This document shows positions 1 to 5,136 of a stretch of DNA of 5,403 nt, in pieces (position 1 is the first letter of the stretch; each line of letters starts with the position of its first letter). The stretch is from Planctomycetota bacterium (GTDB lineage Bacteria; Planctomycetota; Phycisphaerae; UBA1845; CAIVHJ01), in NCBI GenBank assembly GCA_022565195.1, contig JADFJZ010000149.1, positions 1 to 5,403 of the forward strand, written 5' to 3'. A program made the position numbers and the translations under genes. The notes beneath the pieces are model-generated. The model made no database searches, was not told the origin of the DNA, and saw only the letters and a program-made list of their open reading frames with translations.

Positions 1-825
1 CGCGACGGCAGCCAGATCAAGTACAAGAGCGAGGAAGTGGACCAACTGGCAGAGAATCTGGCCACTTTGAGCGGCAGCCTGGGCGGCACCTCGGGCGACC
101 TGGTGCTCGAGACTTCAGATGAGTCTTCGATGGGTTTGACGGGCAGTGACATGCTGACGCTCGAAGAAGCGGACCGCACCGAGGCGGACGCGCCCGTGAT
201 TGATGAGCAGAAAGAAGACACGGTCATCACGTCGGTGGGCGTCAGCGTCTTCGACGACGAAGAGGGTCCTGAAGACGCCGATCCGGGCGCCGTAACCGTT
301 GTGGCGGAAAAGGATAAGACCGGGAGCAGCATGTCTTTGGAGAGTCTCAGCAGCAGCGGAACCGCCGGAGGCAGCGGCAGCGGACTGCTGGACCTCACTC
401 GTGAGTCGGACGACACCTCGCTCGGCGCTGAACTGCTGGACGAAATCTACACCGAGGATAAGGAATCGGGCATGCCGGACATGGGCGAAGCCACCCGTGC
501 CGGCCTGGACGCCCCGGCGGATGAAGAAGGCGAAACAGCGCCGGAGCTGGAGGCGCCCGTCGCCGCGGCCCAGCCCATGCGCAGTCCCGTCGTGGTTCAG
601 GCCGGGGCGGGTGCAATCGATACCGCCATCGGCGGGGCTATGGTCGGCGCCGTGGTCAGCCTGGGCGTTGCGGGCGTCGCCATATCGGCCAACATGCAGG
701 GCGTGGTGCCCAGCTTTGTGCAGACCCTGTATCAAAATATGCCGATCTTCGGCGGCGCGCTGGGGGGTATCACGCTGGTGGGGTTCTTCATCGGTTTCGT
801 CGTGGGCAAACGGGGGGCGCGCTGA
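1..825 (+). CDS. C-terminal part of a planctomycete-type HTH, acidic-linker membrane protein (5' end outside window)
   Basis: The frame is open from base 1, so the start lies upstream; 274 residues are visible. The first residues (RDGSQIKYKSEEVDQLAENL) resemble the end of an excisionase/MerR-type helix-turn-helix domain, where an RDG turn is followed by a K/R-x-K/R strand and an E-E-V-x-x-L helix. Residues about 25-200 form a low-complexity linker rich in Asp, Glu, Ser, Gly and Thr, with a GGTSGDLVL block, and are probably disordered. Two hydrophobic segments follow, about 209-230 and 249-269, and the protein ends in the basic tail GKRGAR. I recall planctomycete proteins with this order: short HTH, acidic linker, membrane helices. 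Inference: a membrane-tethered DNA-binding or regulatory protein; its target is unknown. The HTH call rests on only about 20 residues. The GTG at 37 is an internal Val codon, not a likely start. Confidence 0.75.
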   Translation, partial: RDGSQIKYKSEEVDQLAENLATLSGSLGGTSGDLVLETSDESSMGLTGSDMLTLEEADRTEADAPVIDEQKEDTVITSVGVSVFDDEEGPEDADPGAVTVVAEKDKTGSSMSLESLSSSGTAGGSGSGLLDLTRESDDTSLGAELLDEIYTEDKESGMPDMGEATRAGLDAPADEEGETAPELEAPVAAAQPMRSPVVVQAGAGAIDTAIGGAMVGAVVSLGVAGVAISANMQGVVPSFVQTLYQNMPIFGGALGGITLVGFFIGFVVGKRGAR

Positions 826-949
826 CGCGCCACCGCACGTCCTGCGGCGTTCGCGCTCGGCGGCAAAACTCGCCTCGCGTCACCAAACTCAGATATTCAT
901 CTCCTGTGATTTTCTGCGCACATTATTCTTCGACGACCGCCACATTTCG

Positions 950-978
950 TTGCGGTTCATGCAAGTGTCGGATATAAC
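950..978 (+). promoter_or_regulatory. Candidate sigma-70-like promoter for the lipoprotein gene
   Basis: TATAAC (973-978) matches the -10 consensus at five of six positions. TTGCGG (950-955), a weak -35 with only the TTG core, stands 17 bases upstream. It sits in the locally AT-rich part of the gap. Planctomycete promoters are poorly defined by the E. coli consensus, so this is only a candidate. Confidence 0.3.
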
Positions 979-1121
979 ACGTTCACAGGTAACGGGCGCT
1001 GCGCGGACTGCACGATTGGCGGTCGCAGCCTTGAGGTGTCAGTCACTGAACCGAAATAGGCATCAGGCCCCAGATCTGTTTCAAGGGACGAAACCAAACC
1101 GACTCGGCTGGGAAACACAAT

Positions 1122-1127
1122 AAGGAG
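1122..1127 (+). promoter_or_regulatory. Ribosome binding site of the lipoprotein gene
   Basis: AAGGAG is a near-perfect Shine-Dalgarno sequence. It lies 7 bases before the ATG at 1135 but only 4 before the in-frame GTG at 1132. This favours the ATG as the start. Confidence 0.8.
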
Positions 1128-1134
1128 ATTTGTG

Positions 1135-1962
1135 ATGAGACTCATGCCCACCACCCTCGCCATCCTGCTCGGATCGATTCTCGTCGGCTGCGTGGCGCAG
1201 GCCGACTATGATCAACTCATGGTGGCCAACAAGGCGGCGCTGGCCGAGAAGGAGGCCTCCGAGCAACGCGCCCTCGATGCGGAAATCCAGGCCGACGCGT
1301 TACGCACGCAACTGCTGGCCCGCGAACAAGCCCTGGCTTCCAGCAAAGCATTGATCGACAACCTCAAAGGTGAGAACGACCAGCTTGACGCCGCTTTTGC
1401 CACCATGCGGGACGTGGTCAAGGGTGTTGATTTCTCGCCGCAGCGACCGCTGATCATTCAAACACAACTGCCGCCGGCCCTGGACAACGCGCTGAGGAAC
1501 TTCGCCGCATCCCACCCGGATGCCGTGGAGTATGATTCCGCCCGCGGCATGGTCAAATGGAAGTCCGATTTGCTCTTTGCGTCTGGCAGCGATGTGGTCC
1601 GAGAGGATGCCAAGAGCACCTTGCGCAGCTTTGCCGGCGTGATCAATACCGTGGAGGCCAGCAATTTTGATATCGTCGTGGCCGGCCACACCGACGACGA
1701 CCCCATCATACACTCCCGCGCCAGGCACCCGACAAACTGGCACTTGTCCGCCCATCGCGCCATCGCCGTGTCGCAGCAGTTGCTCGAGGCCCAGATCAAT
1801 CCGGCGCGCCTCGCGGTAGTGGGATACGGTGAGTACCGCCCGTTTGTGTCAAATACGGGTGACCAAAATAAGGCCCTCAATCGCCGCGTCGAGATTTACA
1901 TTAGTGGCAGGCCCACGACGGCCGCACAGAAGCAACCCACGATCGGCGAACCGCAGAAGTAA
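1135..1962 (+). CDS. OmpA/MotB-family peptidoglycan-binding lipoprotein with coiled coil
   Basis: The protein has 275 residues. Residues 1-19 form a lipoprotein signal (hydrophobic core ending L-V-G-C, lipidated Cys19), predicting export and a lipid anchor. Residues about 24-95 are rich in Ala, Glu, Gln and Leu with heptad-like spacing, a likely coiled coil. Residues about 140-258 match the OmpA C-terminal (OmpA/MotB) fold: LLFASGSDVV strand, GHTDDDPI, NWHLSAHRA, VGYGEYRP and NRRVEIYI. Asp187 in HTDD and Arg208 in LSAHRA stand where the family binds diaminopimelate of peptidoglycan. The longer loop between them and the NW.LSA.RA motif resemble MotB more than E. coli OmpA or Pal. The expected role is linking a membrane to the cell wall. 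No MotA or other motor gene is nearby and there is a lipid anchor rather than a membrane helix, so a flagellar stator role is unlikely. It appears monocistronic. Confidence 0.9.
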   Translation: MRLMPTTLAILLGSILVGCVAQADYDQLMVANKAALAEKEASEQRALDAEIQADALRTQLLAREQALASSKALIDNLKGENDQLDAAFATMRDVVKGVDFSPQRPLIIQTQLPPALDNALRNFAASHPDAVEYDSARGMVKWKSDLLFASGSDVVREDAKSTLRSFAGVINTVEASNFDIVVAGHTDDDPIIHSRARHPTNWHLSAHRAIAVSQQLLEAQINPARLAVVGYGEYRPFVSNTGDQNKALNRRVEIYISGRPTTAAQKQPTIGEPQK

Positions 1963-1992
1963 TTCTCATCCGCCATCAAACAGTTTTCCGAT

Positions 1993-2040
1993 CAGGCCCG
2001 GTTTGCACGCGTTGCAAACCGGGCCTGTTCTTTTTATTCT
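1993..2040 (+). terminator. Strong intrinsic terminator after the lipoprotein gene
   Basis: CAGGCCCGGTTTGCA (1993-2007) and TGCAAACCGGGCCTG (2013-2027) form a perfect 15-bp stem with a 5-base loop. The T-rich tract TTCTTTTTATTCT (2028-2040) follows at once. It begins 30 bases after the lipoprotein stop codon. The T-run lies only on the + strand side, so it ends rightward transcription. Confidence 0.92.
2012..2040 (+). promoter_or_regulatory. Possible promoter overlapping the terminator, serving the small gene downstream
   Basis: TTGCAA (2012-2017, four of six -35 matches) and TATTCT (2035-2040, four of six -10 matches) are 17 bases apart. The predicted transcript start, near 2047, would leave a 20-base leader containing the AGGAG at 2054-2058. 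Both boxes are weak and lie inside terminator sequence, so chance is a real alternative. However, the small gene needs some transcription source after such a strong terminator. Confidence 0.25.
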
Positions 2041-2066
2041 GGCAAGTGCATGCAGGAGTGCTGTTT

Positions 2067-2312
2067 GTGGATGACGACCGCGACATCAAGCAGAAGATGC
2101 TCGAAATGGTGAAGCTGCTCCCCCCCGAGCAACTGGCTGAGCTGAACGACGCCATCCGCGACGCCCTCATCTCCGCAGCCGGCGGCCAACCTTCGCGCTA
2201 CGCCATCAACGAACTGGTGTGCCTCTCGCAAGACGAAGCGCGCCGCATCTGCGAAAAGATCGGCCTGAATTGGAGAACCGGAGAAATGGACCCCGCAGAT
2301 CCCGTCGAGTGA
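2067..2312 (+). CDS. Small acidic helical protein of unknown function
   Basis: I do not recognise a family. From the GTG at 2067 the product has 81 residues. AGGAG at 2054-2058 stands 8 bases before this start; the upstream in-frame GTG at 2046 would give 88 residues but has no such site. Residues 3-38 are predominantly helix-forming (DIKQKMLEMVKLLPPEQLAE and onward). A Gly-Gly-Gln-Pro turn follows, then LSQDEARRICEKIGL at 53-67, which looks like a helix-turn-helix-sized unit but cannot be called one from sequence alone. There is no signal peptide or membrane segment, so it is probably cytoplasmic. Third codon positions are strongly G/C, as in the neighbouring genes, which supports real coding. 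It lies just behind a terminator and converges on the acetyltransferase. Confidence 0.65.
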   Translation: MDDDRDIKQKMLEMVKLLPPEQLAELNDAIRDALISAAGGQPSRYAINELVCLSQDEARRICEKIGLNWRTGEMDPADPVE

Positions 2313-2426
2313 GTTCACCTCACAAGCCGCAGTGAGACAATGGCTTGTGGCATGCTCTGTAGAAAACGTCCGATGTTCGGCGCCTATTCGGATCGCGTCC
2401 TGTCATGCGGCGCGGCCGACCTCAAA
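2313..2426. other. First part of the gap between the convergent genes, with a weak hairpin
   Basis: No gene is supported here; the open frames crossing it on the + strand are antisense to the acetyltransferase gene. CACAAGCC (2321-2328) and GGCTTGTG (2342-2349) form a perfect 8-bp stem with a 13-base loop, 8 bases after the small gene's stop. No T-run follows, so it could protect an mRNA 3' end or be incidental. Confidence 0.45.
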
Positions 2427-2455
2427 GGGAGGAACAAGTTCTCGCCCTCAAAGGG
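2420..2455. repeat. 10-bp direct repeat CCTCAAAGGG, two copies
   Basis: CCTCAAAGGG occurs at 2420-2429 and 2446-2455, 26 bases apart start to start. Each copy contains the small inverted repeat CCT-CAA-AGG. The second forms the tip of the 7-bp hairpin of the three-stem structure, and the first overlaps the left outer arm, so the two copies could compete for pairing. Confidence 0.5.
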
Positions 2456-2498
2456 CGAATTCTGCAGCGGCTCGTTCGGGACGAGTTTTGTTCCGCCC
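2427..2498. terminator. Three-stem structure between convergent genes, probable two-way 3'-end element
   Basis: An outer stem pairs GGG-A-GGAACAA (2427-2437) with TTGTTCC-G-CCC (2488-2498): ten pairs around one A/G mismatch. Two hairpins sit inside it. One is a perfect 7-bp stem (2442-2448 with 2452-2458, 3-base loop). The other is CTCGT/ACGAG (2471-2475 with 2481-2485, 5-base loop), followed on the + strand by TTTTGTT. The fold can form in RNA from either strand. It starts 2 bases after the acetyltransferase stop on the - strand and about 115 bases after the small gene's stop on the + strand. The + strand reading of the inner hairpin plus its T-run resembles a short intrinsic terminator. On the - strand only a TTT follows the outer stem. 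It is not a tRNA, despite its 72-base size and multi-branched shape. Confidence 0.5.
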
Positions 2499-2500
2499 CT

Positions 2501-3241
2501 TCAGGCGCGCCAGAACTCGACAACTTCGCCATGCCGCTCGAAGCCGCAAGACCGCAGCAGCGCCATCCCCTCCGTGTTTTCAACGTCGATTTTGCCGCAC
2601 ACGGACTTCATCATCAGCCGCCGGGCCATTTCCAGCACGTGGGAGATGAGTGTCGTCGCCACCTGCCGACGGCGAAACGCGGGGCTCACGTAGAGGTTTC
2701 GGACGTCGGCGATCTCCCCAACCTGCAACAATCCGCAGCGCCCCGCCGGCTGCGCGTCGACCATGGCCACGAAAACATCGAACTGCGCGTGCTCCAACCG
2801 CCGTTCCGCGAGATCCGCTTCCCGGTCATCCTGGTGAAGGCTGCGAAAGGCTTTCCGCATCGCCCGGGCCGGCAGGACGCGTACGCTCGGATCGACGGCC
2901 AGAGTCGGCCAGCCCGACAAGCCCATCGCCGCGAGTGTTTGCTTGCGCAGGCCGTGGTCGAGGAGAAAAGGCTCGATCACCGCCACCGATTGGCCCAGCG
3001 ACGGTACCCAGCCGCAGCACTCCGTGCCGCAGTCGGAATAAAACTGCTCGACCTGCGCCCAGGCAGCCGGCATGGCCTCCGATTGTTCCACCCACACTTC
3101 GCGCAGAACATTGTCCTGAGCTGAGTGCGGGTATTCCACGTCGAAGAATGCGACGCCGCAGTCCAGGGTGGACTTGTCCCCGACCTGTTCGCTGAATACT
3201 TGATCCGCCCGCCGTACGGCTGATGCAATGTGGCTTCTCAT
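2501..3241 (-). CDS. GNAT-family N-acetyltransferase with extra N-terminal domain
   Basis: The protein has 246 residues from the ATG at 3241, chosen because AGAGG (3253-3249) lies 7 bases before it; an in-frame TTG at 3280 would add 13 residues. The C-terminal part, about 115-245, is a GNAT domain: strand VFVAMVDAQPAGRCGLLQVG, then ADVRNLYVSPAFRRRQVATTL (strand and acetyl-CoA loop), a helix ISHVLEMARRL, and ENTEGMALLRSCGFERHG, the usual N-x-x-G/A-x-x-L-x-x-x-x-GF ending. In the acetyl-CoA loop R-R-R-Q-V-A, Gln replaces the usual central Gly of R/Q-x-x-G-x-G/A. Residues 1-115 form an additional domain with FFDVEYPHS and a Cys-rich DCGTECCGW, possibly a degenerate second GNAT fold. Members acetylate amines from acetyl-CoA; the substrate here is unknown. 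No signal peptide, so cytoplasmic. It stands alone, convergent with the small gene. Confidence 0.82.
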   Translation of the reverse strand: MRSHIASAVRRADQVFSEQVGDKSTLDCGVAFFDVEYPHSAQDNVLREVWVEQSEAMPAAWAQVEQFYSDCGTECCGWVPSLGQSVAVIEPFLLDHGLRKQTLAAMGLSGWPTLAVDPSVRVLPARAMRKAFRSLHQDDREADLAERRLEHAQFDVFVAMVDAQPAGRCGLLQVGEIADVRNLYVSPAFRRRQVATTLISHVLEMARRLMMKSVCGKIDVENTEGMALLRSCGFERHGEVVEFWRA

Positions 3242-3248
3242 GTCGCAA

Positions 3249-3253
3249 CCTCT
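3249..3253 (-). promoter_or_regulatory. Ribosome binding site of the acetyltransferase
   Basis: Read on the - strand, AGAGG ends 7 bases before the ATG at 3241. The alternative TTG start at 3280 has no comparable site, so this sets the start. A possible -35 (TTGACG, 3290-3285) lies upstream, but its -10 at the expected distance (TAAGCC) is poor. Confidence 0.6.
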
Positions 3254-3486
3254 ACGCGAGTGGCTTAACGCCGAAATCAACTGCCGTCAAATTCTCAGTT
3301 CGGGCGCCGCCCGGCCCGCGCGGTTAGAATGTTCAAATCTAAGGCCGTTCTTCGGTGAATTGCGGTACAATTCTTGGCAAGCGATCAGCCGCGCCATTCG
3401 CCGTGGTTCCAACCGAACCGCGCTGGACCGTTCGGATTCTCCTCTTTACCCTCTTGATGAGGATATGAGAGGTCCGGTCTCCACGA

Positions 3487-3510
3487 CGGTCCGCAGTGGC
3501 GAACGGACCG
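3487..3510. repeat. 7-bp GC-rich hairpin in the intergenic region
   Basis: CGGTCCG (3487-3493) and CGGACCG (3504-3510) pair perfectly around a 10-base loop. Related words appear just upstream (GGACCGTTCG at 3425-3434, GGTCCGG at 3471-3477), allowing alternative pairings such as 3425-3434 with 3501-3510 (nine of ten positions). No T-run follows. The role is unknown. Confidence 0.4.
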
Positions 3511-3650
3511 GCGGATTATCCCGCTGAACCTCAGCGCCAAGCTGCGGGGGCGCGGATCCCGATGCCTTCTGGTTTCGACTGCGGCCCAACCAGGACGCCG
3601 ATCGTGCCGGCCGTTTGGGCGGGACGCGAGCCGGGTTCTCGGCGGACGGA

Positions 3651-3680
3651 TTGATTCGCCCAATCGGATTCGGATGTAAG
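3651..3680 (+). promoter_or_regulatory. Candidate promoter of the sugar dehydrogenase gene
   Basis: TTGATT (3651-3656, four of six -35 matches) and TGTAAG (3675-3680, four of six -10 matches) are 18 bases apart. The predicted start near 3687 gives a leader of about 37 bases that includes the ribosome site. A better-looking TAATAT at 3705-3710 is too close to the ribosome site to be the -10. Confidence 0.25.
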
Positions 3681-3712
3681 CAACTGTAGACGGCACCGTG
3701 TCGATAATATCA

Positions 3713-3717
3713 GGGAG
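3713..3717 (+). promoter_or_regulatory. Ribosome binding site of the sugar dehydrogenase
   Basis: GGGAG lies 6 bases before the ATG at 3724. The in-frame TTG at 3718 directly abuts this site and therefore cannot use it, so the ATG is the start. Confidence 0.7.
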
Positions 3718-3723
3718 TTGATT

Positions 3724-5136
3724 ATGGATCTGCGACTGATTCGGACTTATGCGATCGTTTGTTCGCTTGCGGCTTTGGCGTTGGAGTGCTCCTCGGTTCA
3801 TGCGGGCGGCACCTTGTTGACCACCGTGCGTATTGCCACGGGGCTTCAAAGGCCGATCGGCCTGACCGCGCCCGTGGGCGACGCGGAGCGTGTCTTCGTG
3901 ATCGAGAAGCGCGGGCGGATCCGAGTCATCGAGAACGGCGTCCTGCTGCCGACGCCTTTCATGGACATTGACGCTCTCGTGGGCGGTGGTAATTCCAACA
4001 ACAGTGAACGCGGCCTTCTCGGATTGGCCTTTCATCCGGATTACTTCAACAATGGTTTCTTCTATGTCAACCACACAAACAACTCTTTTGATACGACGAT
4101 ATCTCGCTACACCGTGCTGGGCGATCCCGCGACGTCGAACGTAGCCGATCTCAGCAGTCAGAAGACCCTGATGATCATCGATCAGCCGGAGGGCAACCAC
4201 AACGGCGGGTGGATCGCCTTCAGTCCCAATGACGGCTACCTCTACATCGCCATGGGCGACGGCGGCGGGGCCAACGACCAGCACCCCTTCCCCGGCAACG
4301 GCCAAAACCTCAACAACTGCCTCGGCGCGATGTTGCGCATTGATGTGGACAACGGTGATCCTTACGAGATTCCGCCCGACAACCCCTTCGCCGACGGGCC
4401 GGGGGGAGCGTGTGACGAGATCTGGTCCTACGGCCTGCGCAATCCCTGGCGCAACTCCTTCGATCCGGCGAACGGCCATCTGTACATCGCCGACGTGGGC
4501 CAAAGCGCTCGCGAGGAAGTGAACTTTCAACGGGGGGACAGCACCGGCGGCGAGAATTACGGCTGGCGGTGCATGGAGGGCAGTCTCTGCACCGGCCTGA
4601 GCGGCTGCACCTGCAATGACCCCTCTTTGACCCGGCCCATTCACCAATACACGCACGGCGGGAGTCCGTTCCGCTGCTCGATCACCGGCGGTGAACTCTA
4701 CCGCGGCTGCGCCATCCCCGACCTTCAGGGCACGTACTTCTTCGCCGATTTCTGCAGCGAACAGATTTGGAGCTTGCGCATCGGGATTCTCGGAGTCGAG
4801 GATCGTACCGCGGAGCTGGCCCCGTCCGGCTCATCGATCGATTTCATCAGTTCCTTCGGGCGCGACGGACTGGGCGAGATTTACATTTGCGACCAGGGCT
4901 CGAGTTCCGCCAACGGCGAGATCTTCAAGATTGTCGCCGCCGACGGCAGCAACGCGTGCGTCGCGCCCTGCCCCGCCGATCTCGACGGCAACGGCACGGT
5001 CGGCGCCTTCGACTTGGCCATGTTGCTCGGCGCCTGGGGCCCGAACCCGGGTCACCCCGCCGACTTCAACGGCGACGGCATGGTTAATGCTTTCGACCTC
5101 GCCCAACTGCTCGGCGATTGGGGGCCCTGCAAGTGA
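3724..5136 (+). CDS. Secreted PQQ-type glucose/sorbosone dehydrogenase with C-terminal dockerin-like tail
   Basis: The protein has 470 residues. Residues 1-27 are a signal peptide ending Val-His-Ala before Gly-Gly. Residues about 35-405 match the glucose/sorbosone dehydrogenase beta-propeller family (soluble GDH, YliI/Asd, HHIP-like). Family blocks in order are RPIGLTAP, ERVFVIEKRGRIRVI, ERGLLGLAFHPDY, EGNHNGGWIAFSPNDGYLYI with MGDGG, LRIDVDN, SYGLRNPWRNSFDP, ADVGQ, EEVN, GENYGW and GGELYRG. His159 (NHNGG) and Arg239 (GLRNPWR) stand where soluble GDH has its catalytic base and a PQQ-binding Arg. The propeller contains ten cysteines, suggesting disulfides outside the cytoplasm. Residues 416-470 hold two EF-hand-like loops, DLDGNGTVGAFD (419-430) and DFNGDGMVNAFD (447-458), each followed by LA.LLG.WGP. 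This is the planctomycete dockerin-like tail, probably a calcium-binding anchoring or interaction module. PQQ use is inferred; no PQQ synthesis gene is nearby and the sugar is unknown. Confidence 0.92.
   Translation: MDLRLIRTYAIVCSLAALALECSSVHAGGTLLTTVRIATGLQRPIGLTAPVGDAERVFVIEKRGRIRVIENGVLLPTPFMDIDALVGGGNSNNSERGLLGLAFHPDYFNNGFFYVNHTNNSFDTTISRYTVLGDPATSNVADLSSQKTLMIIDQPEGNHNGGWIAFSPNDGYLYIAMGDGGGANDQHPFPGNGQNLNNCLGAMLRIDVDNGDPYEIPPDNPFADGPGGACDEIWSYGLRNPWRNSFDPANGHLYIADVGQSAREEVNFQRGDSTGGENYGWRCMEGSLCTGLSGCTCNDPSLTRPIHQYTHGGSPFRCSITGGELYRGCAIPDLQGTYFFADFCSEQIWSLRIGILGVEDRTAELAPSGSSIDFISSFGRDGLGEIYICDQGSSSANGEIFKIVAADGSNACVAPCPADLDGNGTVGAFDLAMLLGAWGPNPGHPADFNGDGMVNAFDLAQLLGDWGPCK

Larger units (their letters stand above)
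826..1134. other. Intergenic leader region between the membrane protein and the lipoprotein
   Basis: No convincing gene lies on either strand. Just after the upstream stop, CCGCA (833-837) and TGCGG (843-847) can form a small 5-bp hairpin, but no T-run follows, so it is a poor terminator. The middle, about 885-985, is more AT-rich than the flanking genes and holds the promoter candidate listed separately. The end is the ribosome-binding region of the lipoprotein gene. If that promoter is used, the transcript has a leader of about 150 bases in which I recognise no riboswitch. Confidence 0.6.
3242..3723. other. 482-base divergent intergenic region
   Basis: It separates the starts of the acetyltransferase (-) and the sugar dehydrogenase (+), so it should hold both promoters. 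I see no supported gene: the one open + frame begins inside the opposite gene and has no family-like sequence. It contains several inverted repeats. TTAGA (3324-3328) with TCTAA (3338-3342) and GAATTG (3357-3362) with CAATTC (3368-3373) have operator-like sizes. A GC-rich section at about 3420-3515 carries repeated GGACCG/CGGTCC words. The left half near 3320-3375 is the most AT-rich part. The length exceeds what two simple promoters need. Confidence 0.55.

Noticed and set aside
2046..2087. VLFVDDDRDI, like the start of a response-regulator receiver domain
   Set aside because: The rest of a receiver (Asp phosphorylation site, Thr/Ser, Lys) is absent, and the ribosome site points to a start at 2067 that removes VLF. 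The similarity is coincidental.
2451..2467. AAGGGCGAATTCTGCAG matches, as I remember it, the EcoRI-PstI edge of TOPO TA cloning vectors
   Set aside because: The match stops after 17 bases: the next bases do not continue the vector. The left side is only similar to the other vector edge, and the stretch is explained by the local hairpin. Aligning 2435-2480 to the vector would settle whether it is contamination.
2427..2498. tRNA-sized, multi-branched fold
   Set aside because: It has no T-loop TTCRA motif, no CCA-type acceptor, no D-loop pattern and no 7-base anticodon loop. It has two arms inside the outer stem, not three.
2405..3124. 239-codon open frame on the + strand across the acetyltransferase
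   Set aside because: It is Arg/Pro/His-rich, lacks a ribosome site and overlaps the GNAT gene, whose motifs support the - strand.
3228..3527. 99-codon + strand frame in the divergent gap
   Set aside because: It starts inside the 5' end of the acetyltransferase and has no Shine-Dalgarno site. Its sequence matches no family I recognise.
3385..4656. 423-codon open frame on the - strand opposite the sugar dehydrogenase
   Set aside because: It is antisense to a clearly recognised gene with family motifs along its length. Its own sequence is Val/Ala/Arg-rich with no motif, as expected for a shadow frame in GC-rich DNA.
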